Below are positions 24,951-32,206 of a stretch of DNA of 64,000 nt, piece after piece. This DNA is from Nocardioides dongkuii. Its GTDB lineage: Bacteria > Actinomycetota > Actinomycetes > Propionibacteriales > Nocardioidaceae. How positions within the stretch are numbered: the first letter of the stretch is position 1; each line of letters begins with the position of its first letter. Below the pieces are notes generated by a model that did no database searches, was not told the DNA's origin, and saw only the letters and a program-made list of their open reading frames with translations. Position numbers and translations under genes: made by a program. The stretch is taken from NCBI RefSeq assembly GCF_014127485.1, contig NZ_CP059903.1, positions 2,108,001 through 2,172,000 of the forward strand, given 5' to 3'.

Positions 24951-25783
24951 AGCTCCTCGTGCGTCTCGGGGTCGCCGTCGAAGAGCCGCCCGTCCGGTCG
25001 CCCGAGTGCCGTGATGGCCTCGACCTCCTCGGCGCTCAGCTCGAAGCCGGCCAGGTCGAGGTTGGCCCGCTGCCGCTCCGGCGTCGCCGACTTGGGGATC
25101 GGGACCGCCCCGAGCTGGAGCTGCCAGCGCAGGATCACCTGGCCCGGGGTCACGCCGTGCCGCTCGGCGGCGGACGCGACCGGCGGCTCCGCGAACGGCG
25201 CCTGCCGCTTGCCGAGCGGGCTCCACGACTCGGTCAGGATGCCGAGACGCTCGTGGACGGCGCGCATCTCGCGCTGGGGGAAGTAGGGGTGCAGCTCGAC
25301 CTGGTTGACCACGGGCGTCACCCCGGTCGCGGCGATGATCTGCTCCAGGTGCGGCTCGGCGAAGTTGGAGACGCCGATCGAGCGGATCAGCCCCTCCTCC
25401 CGCAGGTCGACCAGCGCCCGCCACGCCTCGACGTACCGGCCGACGCGGGGGTTGGGCCAGTGGATGAGGTGCAGGTCCAGGCGGTCGAGGCCGAGCCGCT
25501 CCAGGGAGTCGCGCACGCTCGCCCGCGCGTCGTCGTACCCGTGGTGGCGGCCGGGGAGCTTGCTGGTCACGACGAGCTCGTCGCGGGGGACACCCGAGCG
25601 CCGGACGGCCTCGCCGACCTCGCGCTCGTTCCCGTAGTTCACCGCGGTGTCGATGAGCCGGTAGCCGGCCTCGATGGCGCTGGTGACCGCCTCGACGCAC
25701 TCGTCGCCCCTTAGGGGATAGGTGCCGAAGCCGATGCCCGGGATGGTCTGCCCGTCGGCGAGGGTGCGGGTGGGGACGCTCAT
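24947..25783 (-). CDS. Aldo/keto reductase
   Basis: 278-aa NADPH-dependent reductase of the AKR5-like (2,5-diketo-D-gluconate reductase) group. The catalytic residues are visible: Asp and Tyr in [14 protein letters not shown], Lys in [12 protein letters not shown], His in [11 protein letters not shown]. Coenzyme segment [16 protein letters not shown] is near the C-terminus. TAGGCT 7 nt upstream supports ATG at 25783. Translationally coupled to the DSD1-type enzyme. Natural substrate unknown. Confidence 0.93.
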   Translation of the reverse strand: MSVPTRTLADGQTIPGIGFGTYPLRGDECVEAVTSAIEAGYRLIDTAVNYGNEREVGEAVRRSGVPRDELVVTSKLPGRHHGYDDARASVRDSLERLGLDRLDLHLIHWPNPRVGRYVEAWRALVDLREEGLIRSIGVSNFAEPHLEQIIAATGVTPVVNQVELHPYFPQREMRAVHERLGILTESWSPLGKRQAPFAEPPVASAAERHGVTPGQVILRWQLQLGAVPIPKSATPERQRANLDLAGFELSAEEVEAITALGRPDGRLFDGDPETHEEL

Positions 25784-25790
25784 GCGCGTC

Positions 25791-25796
25791 AGCCTA
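25791..25796 (-). promoter_or_regulatory. -10 hexamer TAGGCT, leaderless type
   Basis: TAGGCT on the minus strand with 7 nt to the aldo/keto reductase ATG. The same CATGCGCGTCAGCCTAGG arrangement recurs at the GrpB gene (36393-36410). Confidence 0.5.
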
Positions 25797-25819
25797 GGTC
25801 GGTGCACGAGAATGACCGG

Positions 25820-26581
25820 GTGGACCTGGTCTCGGACTGCTCGCGCTGCGTGGGGCTGTGCTGCGTCGTGCTGCCGTTCGGGCGCTCGGCGGACTTCGCG
25901 TTCGACAAGCGGGCGGGGGAGCCCTGCCGCCACCTCACCCCGGGGCACGCGTGCGGCATCCACGCCGAGCTGCGGCCCCGCGGGATGACGGGGTGCACGG
26001 TCTTCGAGTGCTTCGGGGCCGGCCAGCAGGTGACCCAGGTGGTGTACGCCGACCGCCCGGCCGGCCCGGACGGCACGGACCCGGAGGTGATCGCCGTCTT
26101 CGACGTGGTCCGCGGCCTGCACGAGATGCTGGTGCTGCTCGAGGAGGCGGGCCGGCTCGGGGGAGAGGTGGCCCGGCTGCGCGAGCGGCTCGCGGACCTG
26201 GTCGGCTCGGACCCCGCGACCCTGCTGGCGGTCGACACCGACGCCCTGCGGCGCGAGGTCGGCCCCGCGCTCGCCGCGGTCAGCGGCGCCGTACGGCGCG
26301 GGGGTCCGTCGCTGGCCGGGGCCGACCTCGTGGGCGCCGACCTGCGCAGGCGCGGTCTCCGCGACGCGGACCTGCGCGGCGCGCTGCTGATCGGCGCCGA
26401 CCTCCGGGACGCCGACCTCGGTCGCGCCGACCTGCTGGGTGCGGACCTGCGCGGCGCGGACCTGTCGGGCGCGGACCTCTCCGACGTGCTGTTCCTGACG
26501 ACGCCGCAGGCGGCTGGCGCCCGGGGCGACGCGTCGACCCGGATCCCGGACCGGGTCGCCCGGCCGGCGCACTGGCGCTGA
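25820..26581 (+). CDS. Cysteine-cluster (YkgJ-like) and pentapeptide-repeat protein
   Basis: 253-aa two-part protein. The N-terminus has a dense Cys cluster, [15 protein letters not shown], with further Cys in EPCRHL, HACGIH and GCTVFECFG, resembling zinc/iron-chelating YkgJ-type domains. The C-terminus (about residues 170-235) is a right-handed pentapeptide repeat with A-D-L steps: [38 protein letters not shown]. An in-frame GTG at 25802 would add MHENDR. GTG at 25820 is preferred because 25802 lies only 1 nt after the divergent promoter box. Function unknown; the quadrilateral helix may bind protein or mimic DNA. Confidence 0.75.
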   Translation: MDLVSDCSRCVGLCCVVLPFGRSADFAFDKRAGEPCRHLTPGHACGIHAELRPRGMTGCTVFECFGAGQQVTQVVYADRPAGPDGTDPEVIAVFDVVRGLHEMLVLLEEAGRLGGEVARLRERLADLVGSDPATLLAVDTDALRREVGPALAAVSGAVRRGGPSLAGADLVGADLRRRGLRDADLRGALLIGADLRDADLGRADLLGADLRGADLSGADLSDVLFLTTPQAAGARGDASTRIPDRVARPAHWR

Positions 26582-26590
26582 AAGCGGGCC

Positions 26591-26974
26591 TCAGGTGCCG
26601 TCGTCGGGGGTGGCCGCGTGGTGCTCGAGGCCGGCGGTGCGCCGCTCCTCCTTCATCTCCGCCTCGTGGAGGTGGCGGCGGCCGCCGACGAGCTCGTCGC
26701 GCGCGGCCTTCTCCAGCTCCTTGAACGCGCCGTAGTAGGTGTCGTCGTACGCCTCGACGATCTGGAACGTCCAGCGCCCCTCGATCACGTTGCGGCCGAC
26801 GAGCTCCCGCTCCACGCGGTCGGCGAGCTCGGTGTGCCCGGCGTCCCGCAGCTCGGCGACGGAGTCGCCGAGAGTGAGGTCGGCGGTGCCGCTGAGCCGG
26901 TGGAAGCTGTAGAGGAAGCCGCGGGCCGCCTCGACCGCCTCCAGCGCCTCGGAGAGCTTGCCGAGCGCGGCCAC
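26591..26974 (-). CDS. Conserved hypothetical protein, possible CTG start upstream
   Basis: At least 127 aa, helical and charged, with GKLSEALEAVEAARGFLYSF, LGDSVAELRDAGHTELADRV and GRWTFQIVEAYDDTYYGAF. No recognised domain. The only ATG/GTG/TTG start is GTG 26974, but protein-like codons (TSHRSNRSDGPDERHRRPDG) continue upstream to a CTG at 27050-27052. That CTG overlaps the TGA of the preceding gene as CTGA, mirroring the GTGA/ATGA overlaps elsewhere. The real product may therefore be 153 aa. Confidence 0.7.
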   Translation of the reverse strand: MAALGKLSEALEAVEAARGFLYSFHRLSGTADLTLGDSVAELRDAGHTELADRVERELVGRNVIEGRWTFQIVEAYDDTYYGAFKELEKAARDELVGGRRHLHEAEMKEERRTAGLEHHAATPDDGT

Positions 26975-27048
26975 CGTGGCGTCGGTGACGCCGTCCGGCC
27001 GCCGGTGCCGCTCGTCGGGACCGTCGGACCTGTTCGAACGGTGGCTGG

Positions 27049-27267
27049 TCAGGAGAGGACCTCGGCGGCCGAGACCGCGCCGTGCTTGTCCTCGATGGCG
27101 TCGGCCAGCTTCGCGATCTCGTCGTCGCTGAGGTCGACCCCGACCTCGGAGGCGCCCTTGCGCAGCTCGCTGGCCACGGTGCCCTCGGTGGCGCCGTCCT
27201 GCCAGGAGGTGACGCGGTCCACGACGGCCTGCACGGCTTCGAGCTTCTCGTTGTCAGCGCTGCTCAT
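27049..27267 (-). CDS. Small acidic hypothetical protein (72 aa)
   Basis: Soluble, mostly helical 72-aa product starting MSSADNEKLEAVQAVVDRVT and ending DDEIAKLADAIEDKHGAVSAAEVLS. The repeated short helices look like a compact helical bundle. The open frame runs far upstream but turns Arg/Gly-rich there, so ATG 27267 is chosen. Its TGA overlaps a CTG that may start the next gene. No function is recognised. Confidence 0.7.
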   Translation of the reverse strand: MSSADNEKLEAVQAVVDRVTSWQDGATEGTVASELRKGASEVGVDLSDDEIAKLADAIEDKHGAVSAAEVLS

Positions 27268-27297
27268 GAGGCGTCGGTAACCCAACCTCGCCGGGGC

Positions 27298-27303
27298 TAA
27301 CCT
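27298..27303 (+). promoter_or_regulatory. -10 hexamer TAACCT, leaderless type
   Basis: TAACCT ends 6 nt before the sortase ATG at 27310. Confidence 0.45.
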
Positions 27304-27309
27304 CGATCC

Positions 27310-28065
27310 ATGGCCGTCGGCTCGCGCCCGCTGCCGGGGCTCCTCGTGCTGCTGCTCGCCCCGGCGATCGTCGCGTGCGCCGCCGACGAGGGGCCGGGCC
27401 AGCCCCGGCGTACGACGGCCGCGTCGGCGTCCGCCGCACCTGCGCCGGCAGCCTCGCCGGTGCCCCCGGCCTCGCCCGAGGCCCCGGCAGAGCCGACACC
27501 GACCCCGCCCCCGGGGCCCGAGCCGAGCGCGGGCCGTCCGGCGCGGGCGGTGCTGTCCATCCCGGCGCTGGGGATCCGTGACCTGGTCGTGGTGCCCTAC
27601 CGCGGCCGCACCGACGACGCGCCCGGCACCGCGATCCAGAACCGGGGGCTCGCGGCCAGCCCGCACGGCCCCGCGGGCGGCACCGGCCCGGGCGGCATCG
27701 GGAACTACCAGGTGACCGCGCACCGGCTCTCCTCGACGCGCGCCTTCGAGTTCCTCCCGCGGCTGCGACCGGGCGCCCGGGTGCACGTCGTGGCGGACGG
27801 GGTCCGCTACACCTACCGGATCACCGGCACCCGGGAGACGTCGTTCCGCTCGCCGAGGTCCTTGCGACAGCAGCGCGCGGCCGTCCCGGGGCGGCCCGGG
27901 GTCGCGCCGACCCGGGCGATGGTCACCCTCTCCACGTGCGCCACGCCCGAGGACCACGCGGTCGGCAACTACTGGTCCGACGAGCACGACAACCCCGAGC
28001 ACCGGATCGACAAGATCGGCGAGCTCGTCGCCGCCGCGCCTGACCAGCGCGACACGCGATCTTGA
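27310..28065 (+). CDS. Sortase (class F/E type), probable lipoprotein
   Basis: 251-aa sortase. The N-terminal hydrophobic segment LLVLLLAPAIVAC fits a lipobox with Cys at about residue 22, followed by a long Pro/Ala linker. The catalytic domain (about residues 80-245) has His138 in YQVTAHRLSS, Cys210 in VTLSTCATPEDH and a downstream Arg in NPEHRIDKIG. It would anchor or process sorted surface proteins, but no LPxTG-type substrate is encoded in the window. The last codons coincide with the start of the 977-bp duplication that carries the sigma factor genes. Confidence 0.85.
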   Translation: MAVGSRPLPGLLVLLLAPAIVACAADEGPGQPRRTTAASASAAPAPAASPVPPASPEAPAEPTPTPPPGPEPSAGRPARAVLSIPALGIRDLVVVPYRGRTDDAPGTAIQNRGLAASPHGPAGGTGPGGIGNYQVTAHRLSSTRAFEFLPRLRPGARVHVVADGVRYTYRITGTRETSFRSPRSLRQQRAAVPGRPGVAPTRAMVTLSTCATPEDHAVGNYWSDEHDNPEHRIDKIGELVAAAPDQRDTRS

Positions 28066-28072
28066 GGAATCC

Positions 28073-28100
28073 TTGACAAGGTGTTGTCGTTCTTCATAAT
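28073..28100 (+). promoter_or_regulatory. Sigma70-like promoter of sigma factor copy 1
   Basis: TTGACA (28073-28078), 16-bp spacer, CATAAT (28095-28100): a near-consensus promoter, much more AT-rich than its surroundings. Leader of about 15 nt. Confidence 0.7.
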
Positions 28101-28121
28101 CGCGTCGATTGTGATGGAGGC

Positions 28122-29033
28122 ATGACGCAGGGGGAGCAGGTACAGGCGCTGACCGGCACGTTGACGCGGATCGAGAGTGACGCGTTGGTGGAGTCGCACG
28201 TGGCGCTGGTGGGTCACCTGGTCCGTGAGGTGCTGGCCCGGGTGCCGGCGCACGTGGACCGTGACGACCTGCGCTCGGCGGGTCTGGTGGCGCTGGTCAA
28301 GGCCTCGCGGACCTTCGAGCCCGAGCGGGGAGTGGTCTTCGCGGCCTACGCCTCGACCCGGATCCGCGGTGCGCTGCTCGACGAGCTGCGCTCGGTGGAC
28401 TGGGCCTCGCGCTCGGTACGTCGCCGCAGCCGGGAGATCGAGTCGGCGCGCAACACCCTGGCGGTCCAGGACGGTCGGGTGCCCGACAACGACCAGGTCG
28501 CCGCCATGCTCGGTGTCAGCGTCGATGTCGTGGAGCGGTGCGCCAAGGACGTGGCCCGCGCCGGCGTGGTCTCGTTGGACGCGGGGGAGGCCGAGCAGTC
28601 CCTGGCCCAGCTGGTGCCCTCGGTCGAGCCCGGACCGGACGCCGCGGTGGAGATGACCGAGCGTCTGCAGTACCTCGAGGCCGCGATCGTCGAGCTTCCC
28701 GAGCGGCTGCGCGCGGTCGTGGAGGGCTACTTCCTCGACGAGCGCCCGATGGCCGAGCTCGCTGCCGAGCTGGGCGTGACCGAGTCGCGGATCTCCCAGA
28801 TGCGCGCCGAGGCACTGGTGCTGCTCAAGGACGCGATGAACGCCGCGCTCGAGCCGGCCGCGGTCCGCCCCGCCACCCGCCCCACCGGCGTCGTCGCCCG
28901 TCGCCGCGAGGCCTACGTCACCGCCGTCGCCGCCCGCCAGGTCGAGGCCCGCCGTACCCCCGCCAGCAGCTACGAGCACATGTCGGTACGCCGCGCCCGC
29001 GCCCGCCGCGCCACCCTCAGCGCGTCCGCCTGA
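28122..29033 (+). CDS. FliA/WhiG-type sigma factor, copy 1
   Basis: 303-aa RNA polymerase sigma factor of the FliA group. Region 2 (about residues 25-95) has LVREVLARVPAHVDRDDLRS and FAAYASTRIRGALLDELRS. Region 3 follows with NDQVAAMLGVSVDVVERC. Region 4 (about 190-240) has LPERLRAVVEGYFLDERPM and LGVTESRISQMRAEALVLL. A basic tail of about 60 residues (RRREAYVTAVAARQVEARR) is unusual. ATG 28122 lies only 1 nt after GGAGG, an odd ribosome-binding-site spacing. The protein is identical to the copy at 29210. No flagellar genes are nearby, so motility control is only a family-based guess. Confidence 0.9.
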   Translation: MTQGEQVQALTGTLTRIESDALVESHVALVGHLVREVLARVPAHVDRDDLRSAGLVALVKASRTFEPERGVVFAAYASTRIRGALLDELRSVDWASRSVRRRSREIESARNTLAVQDGRVPDNDQVAAMLGVSVDVVERCAKDVARAGVVSLDAGEAEQSLAQLVPSVEPGPDAAVEMTERLQYLEAAIVELPERLRAVVEGYFLDERPMAELAAELGVTESRISQMRAEALVLLKDAMNAALEPAAVRPATRPTGVVARRREAYVTAVAARQVEARRTPASSYEHMSVRRARARRATLSASA

Positions 29034-29160
29034 GCCCCCGGCTCCGCGCCACGCCCCTGGGTCCGTCACCGCTGGTGGCGGGCCCGCGGTGCGTCACGGG
29101 CGTTGCACACCGTCCGGCAGGACGTCTTCCTGAGGAATGGGCCCCGATCTTGAGGATTCC

Positions 29161-29188
29161 TTGACGAGGTGTTGTCGTTCTTCATAAT
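29161..29188 (+). promoter_or_regulatory. Sigma70-like promoter of sigma factor copy 2
   Basis: TTGACG (29161-29166), 16-bp spacer, CATAAT (29183-29188). The last base of the -35 differs from copy 1 and would be expected to weaken it. Confidence 0.65.
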
Positions 29189-29209
29189 CGCGTCGATTGT
29201 GATGGAGGC

Positions 29210-30121
29210 ATGACGCAGGGGGAGCAGGTACAGGCGCTGACCGGCACGTTGACGCGGATCGAGAGTGACGCGTTGGTGGAGTCGCACGTGGCGCTGGTGG
29301 GTCACCTGGTCCGTGAGGTGCTGGCCCGGGTGCCGGCGCACGTGGACCGTGACGACCTGCGCTCGGCGGGTCTGGTGGCGCTGGTCAAGGCCTCGCGGAC
29401 CTTCGAGCCCGAGCGGGGAGTGGTCTTCGCGGCCTACGCCTCGACCCGGATCCGCGGTGCGCTGCTCGACGAGCTGCGCTCGGTGGACTGGGCCTCGCGC
29501 TCGGTACGTCGCCGCAGCCGGGAGATCGAGTCGGCGCGCAACACCCTGGCGGTCCAGGACGGTCGGGTGCCCGACAACGACCAGGTCGCCGCCATGCTCG
29601 GTGTCAGCGTCGATGTCGTGGAGCGGTGCGCCAAGGACGTGGCCCGCGCCGGCGTGGTCTCGTTGGACGCGGGGGAGGCCGAGCAGTCCCTGGCCCAGCT
29701 GGTGCCCTCGGTCGAGCCCGGACCGGACGCCGCGGTGGAGATGACCGAGCGTCTGCAGTACCTCGAGGCCGCGATCGTCGAGCTTCCCGAGCGGCTGCGC
29801 GCGGTCGTGGAGGGCTACTTCCTCGACGAGCGCCCGATGGCCGAGCTCGCTGCCGAGCTGGGCGTGACCGAGTCGCGGATCTCCCAGATGCGCGCCGAGG
29901 CACTGGTGCTGCTCAAGGACGCGATGAACGCCGCGCTCGAGCCGGCCGCGGTCCGCCCCGCCACCCGCCCCACCGGCGTCGTCGCCCGTCGCCGCGAGGC
30001 CTACGTCACCGCGGTCGCCGCCCGCCAGGTCGAGGCCCGCCGTACCCCCGCCAGCAGCTACGAGCACATGTCGGTACGCCGCGCCCGCGCCCGCCGCGCC
30101 ACCCTCAGCGCGTCGGCCTGA
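29210..30121 (+). CDS. FliA/WhiG-type sigma factor, copy 2
   Basis: 303-aa product with the same amino acid sequence as the 28122-29033 gene; only two synonymous differences are seen in 912 nt. The same conserved regions 2, 3 and 4 and the same basic C-terminal tail are present. It has its own promoter. The pair is either a very recent duplication or is kept identical by gene conversion. Whether both are expressed, and whether their products have distinct roles, cannot be told. Confidence 0.9.
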   Translation: MTQGEQVQALTGTLTRIESDALVESHVALVGHLVREVLARVPAHVDRDDLRSAGLVALVKASRTFEPERGVVFAAYASTRIRGALLDELRSVDWASRSVRRRSREIESARNTLAVQDGRVPDNDQVAAMLGVSVDVVERCAKDVARAGVVSLDAGEAEQSLAQLVPSVEPGPDAAVEMTERLQYLEAAIVELPERLRAVVEGYFLDERPMAELAAELGVTESRISQMRAEALVLLKDAMNAALEPAAVRPATRPTGVVARRREAYVTAVAARQVEARRTPASSYEHMSVRRARARRATLSASA

Positions 30122-30124
30122 CAG

Positions 30125-30268
30125 ATGCGTCATTCCTCCCGCCTCGGAGCCGTCCCTGCGCTGCTCGCGGTCGCCACCATCAGCGTGACTCCGTACAACG
30201 ACGGTGGCGGTCACGTCGGGTCCGACGTGTTCCGGGCCAAGAAGCGCGCCACACTGCACGTCCGCTGA
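30125..30268 (+). CDS. Possible small exported peptide (47 aa)
   Basis: Short frame 3 nt after the second sigma factor stop. The product MRHSSRLGAVPALLAVATIS has a signal-peptide-like start, then VTPYNDGGGHVGSDVFRAKK and a basic end. There is no convincing ribosome-binding site. It could be a downstream cistron or the remnant of a gene displaced by the duplication. Low certainty. Confidence 0.3.
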   Translation: MRHSSRLGAVPALLAVATISVTPYNDGGGHVGSDVFRAKKRATLHVR

Positions 30269-30284
30269 GGTCGGCTCAGGCCGC

Positions 30285-30599
30285 TCAGTGACTCAGCTTG
30301 AGACCGACGACGCAGCCGATCAGACCCATCAGCAGCACGATCTTGACGGGGGAGACCGCCTCCGTCCCCGACGCCATGCCGTACGCCACGGTGAGCGCGG
30401 CGCCGATGCCCACCCACACGGCGTACCCGGTCCCGACCGGCAGGGTGCGCAGCGCGTAGGCGAGCCCGCCCATGCTCAGGACGATCCCCACCGCGAAGAC
30501 CAGGGTCGGGACGAGGCGGGAGAACCCCTCGGACTTGCCGAGCGCCGTCGCCCAGACGGCCTCGAGGACACCGGACAGGACCAGCACGAACCACGCCAT
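30285..30599 (-). CDS. gdx: SugE-type SMR transporter, guanidinium exporter Gdx
   Basis: 104-aa small multidrug resistance protein with four transmembrane helices: WFVLVLSGVLEAVWATALG, PTLVFAVGIVLSMGGLAYAL, GTGYAVWVGIGAALTVAYGM and IVLLMGLIGCVVGLKL. The conserved Glu (about residue 13) in GVLEAVWATALGKSEGFSRL is the coupling residue. The ALGKSEGF sequence belongs to the SugE/Gdx branch, which exports guanidinium in exchange for protons. The guanidine-III riboswitch in its leader strongly supports this substrate. It ends convergently with the sigma factor copy 2 region. Confidence 0.92.
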   Translation of the reverse strand: MAWFVLVLSGVLEAVWATALGKSEGFSRLVPTLVFAVGIVLSMGGLAYALRTLPVGTGYAVWVGIGAALTVAYGMASGTEAVSPVKIVLLMGLIGCVVGLKLSH

Positions 30600-30614
30600 G
30601 AGGAGCTCCCGCGT

Positions 30615-30654
30615 GGCCGTCTTGTCGCGTTCCGGGTACGGCTCCCTCGTCCGG
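30615..30654 (-). ncRNA. Guanidine-III riboswitch (ykkC-III)
   Basis: On the minus strand the 40-nt element reads CCGGACGAGG, then AGCCGTACCCGG, then GACAAGACGGC. These are the conserved blocks of the guanidine-III pseudoknot as I recall it from the Thermobifida class. It ends about 15 nt before the gdx ATG, so it covers the region just upstream of the ribosome-binding site (GGGAG) and should control translation: guanidine bound, site free, exporter made. Confidence 0.85.
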
Positions 30655-30705
30655 TCGAGCCCTGACGGCTCGGACTCGATCGTACGGCGCGCCCGGTAGC
30701 GCCGG

Positions 30706-31578
30706 TCACGGCGGCTCGACGACCTCCGCACCGCTCGCGGCGTCGTAGAGGTAGACCTGCTCGCCCGCGCGTGGGTCGCGGGCGACGAGCACATGGAACG
30801 CCGGGTCGGCTCCGTCGGGGAGCTCCACCACGGTCGCGCCGGCGCCCAGCACGCCGCGGACGAGGTGGGGTGGTGCCGTGGTGTCGATGCGGGTCACCAC
30901 ACCCGGCGTCACCCAGACGGGGATGCCGGCCAGCTGGCCGCTGAGCTGGAAGTGCAGGTGGCCGGTGAGGATGGCGCGGACGTCGCTTCCTCGGACGACC
31001 TGCTCGAGGTCCGCGATGTTCTGGAGGACGACCCTGGCCACGTTCGGGACCCAGGCCAGGTGGAGGGGTGGGTGGTGGAACACCAGGATCGTTCCGGCCG
31101 GTGCGGGGTCGGCCAGGGTCGCCGGGAGGCGCTCCAGCTGGTGCTCGTCGAGCAGGCCGTGGACGGAACCGGGGACCAGGCTGTCCAAGGTGATGACGCG
31201 GAGCCCACCGAGATGACTCACCGCCGCGCACAGGTCGGCCTCGGGAGCGAGCGGCTCGCCGCGATCAGCGCCGTCGGGGCCCAGGTGCCCGCTGCCGAGC
31301 ACCGTGCGGAAGGGATCCCGGGCGTCGTGGTTCCCGGTGCTGTAGATGTGGGGGATACCGCGCTCGGCCGCGAAGGAGCCGATCCGGTCGAGGACCATCT
31401 GACATCCGGCGGCCGACCCGTCGTCGGCGATGTCGCCGCTGACGACGACCGCGTCGAGGTCCGGCACGTGGCGTGCGTCGAGCAGGATCTGATCGAGCGC
31501 CGCCACGGCGTCGACCCCGTCCATGTCGGGCCCGCTGGCGGACACGTGCGTGTCCGAGAGGTGCAGGATGCGAGTCAT
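30706..31578 (-). CDS. Metallophosphoesterase, class III cAMP phosphodiesterase type
   Basis: 290-aa calcineurin-like phosphoesterase. All metal motifs are present: RILHLSDTHVSA, VVVSGDIADDG, STGNHD, FHHPP and LTGHLHF. It resembles CpdA / Rv0805-like enzymes that hydrolyse cyclic nucleotides and other phosphodiesters; the exact substrate is unclear. ATG at 31578 begins directly at MTRILHLSD. A separate promoter with a dyad over the -10 box lies about 75 bp upstream. Confidence 0.88.
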   Translation of the reverse strand: MTRILHLSDTHVSASGPDMDGVDAVAALDQILLDARHVPDLDAVVVSGDIADDGSAAGCQMVLDRIGSFAAERGIPHIYSTGNHDARDPFRTVLGSGHLGPDGADRGEPLAPEADLCAAVSHLGGLRVITLDSLVPGSVHGLLDEHQLERLPATLADPAPAGTILVFHHPPLHLAWVPNVARVVLQNIADLEQVVRGSDVRAILTGHLHFQLSGQLAGIPVWVTPGVVTRIDTTAPPHLVRGVLGAGATVVELPDGADPAFHVLVARDPRAGEQVYLYDAASGAEVVEPP

Positions 31579-31648
31579 GACGCTCCCGGGAGCTGGGGAG
31601 TGGAGGCGGTCGGAGAATCATCATCCAGGACCCCCCGAAACGCAGAAC

Positions 31649-31663
31649 CTGACATAATGTCAG
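31649..31663. promoter_or_regulatory. 15-bp operator-like palindrome over the -10 box
   Basis: CTGACAT-A-ATGTCAG, arms of 7 bp. It covers the minus-strand -10 box CATTAT (31654-31659) of the metallophosphoesterase promoter, the place where a repressor would block transcription. Confidence 0.5.
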
Positions 31664-31681
31664 TTATCGGCGAAGAATCAA
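31654..31681 (-). promoter_or_regulatory. Promoter of the metallophosphoesterase gene
   Basis: Minus strand TTGATT (31676-31681), 16-bp spacer, CATTAT (31654-31659) in a locally AT-rich stretch. It gives a leader of about 70 nt. Confidence 0.5.
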
Positions 31682-31747
31682 CGGGAGTGTTCTGATCTGC
31701 GAGAGCGGCCGCGCACCCCGCTGGAGATCCGTCACTGGCGTTGCCGA

Positions 31748-32092
31748 TCAGACATCGCGGCACAGGTCGACGATGAGTTGGTCAGGCCCGCGAAGGTAGG
31801 CGGCTTCGGTGCCCCAGTCAGTCCGGAGAGGCCCAGCGAGCAGCTCTGCTCCTGCAGCGACGGCGCGATTTACGGCCACCCCGACGTCGTCGACGTACTG
31901 GTGAAGGATCAAGCCGTTGAGCTCGCCCCACGGGACCATGGCGTCCCGGGAAAGCATCACGCGGAGACCGCCCGCGTCCAGCTCCCCGAAGTTCGGGTCG
32001 TCCGAGAGGACGCGCCATCCGTACGCCGCGGACAGCATCTGAGTTGCCGCCGAAACGTCGTCAACCCGAAGGTCGATTGCCTGCACAGCCAT
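31748..32092 (-). CDS. VOC/glyoxalase superfamily protein
   Basis: 114-aa single-domain vicinal-oxygen-chelate protein, starting MAVQAIDLRVDDVSAATQML with AAYGWRVLSDDPNFGELDAG and ending AAYLRGPDQLIVDLCRDV. The beta-alpha-beta-beta-beta halves are recognisable. Members include glyoxalases, dioxygenases and antibiotic-binding proteins; the role here is unknown. ATG 32092 is preceded by GAGGGGG, so it is chosen over the longer frame to 32164. Confidence 0.8.
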   Translation of the reverse strand: MAVQAIDLRVDDVSAATQMLSAAYGWRVLSDDPNFGELDAGGLRVMLSRDAMVPWGELNGLILHQYVDDVGVAVNRAVAAGAELLAGPLRTDWGTEAAYLRGPDQLIVDLCRDV

Positions 32093-32206
32093 GCCCGAGC
32101 CCCCCTCGTTCGCCGTTCCGGTGAGAACGGTATCGAGTGAGTCGCCCAGGGCGCCGGATCTCATACTCCCGGCTAACGAGCTCCCGTTCCCGCTTCGGAT
32201 GCGAGG

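Larger units (their letters stand above)
28058..29034 (+). repeat. Direct repeat unit 1 (promoter plus sigma factor gene)
   Basis: A block of about 977 bp that recurs at 29146-30122 with offset 1088. I see two substitutions in the promoter region and two synonymous ones in the coding part. It starts at the shared CGATCTTGAGGA, inside the last codons of the sortase, and ends at the sigma factor stop. About 111 bp of unique sequence separates the two units. Confidence 0.9.
29146..30122 (+). repeat. Direct repeat unit 2 (promoter plus sigma factor gene)
   Basis: Second copy of the 977-bp block at 28058-29034. The coding part carries two third-position synonymous changes (an Ala and a Ser codon near the 3' end), and the -35 box reads TTGACG instead of TTGACA. 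Confidence 0.9.

Noticed and set aside
28058..30122. Composite transposon carrying the sigma factor genes
   Set aside because: The repeats are the genes themselves; no transposase, terminal inverted repeats or target duplications are seen at the unit edges.
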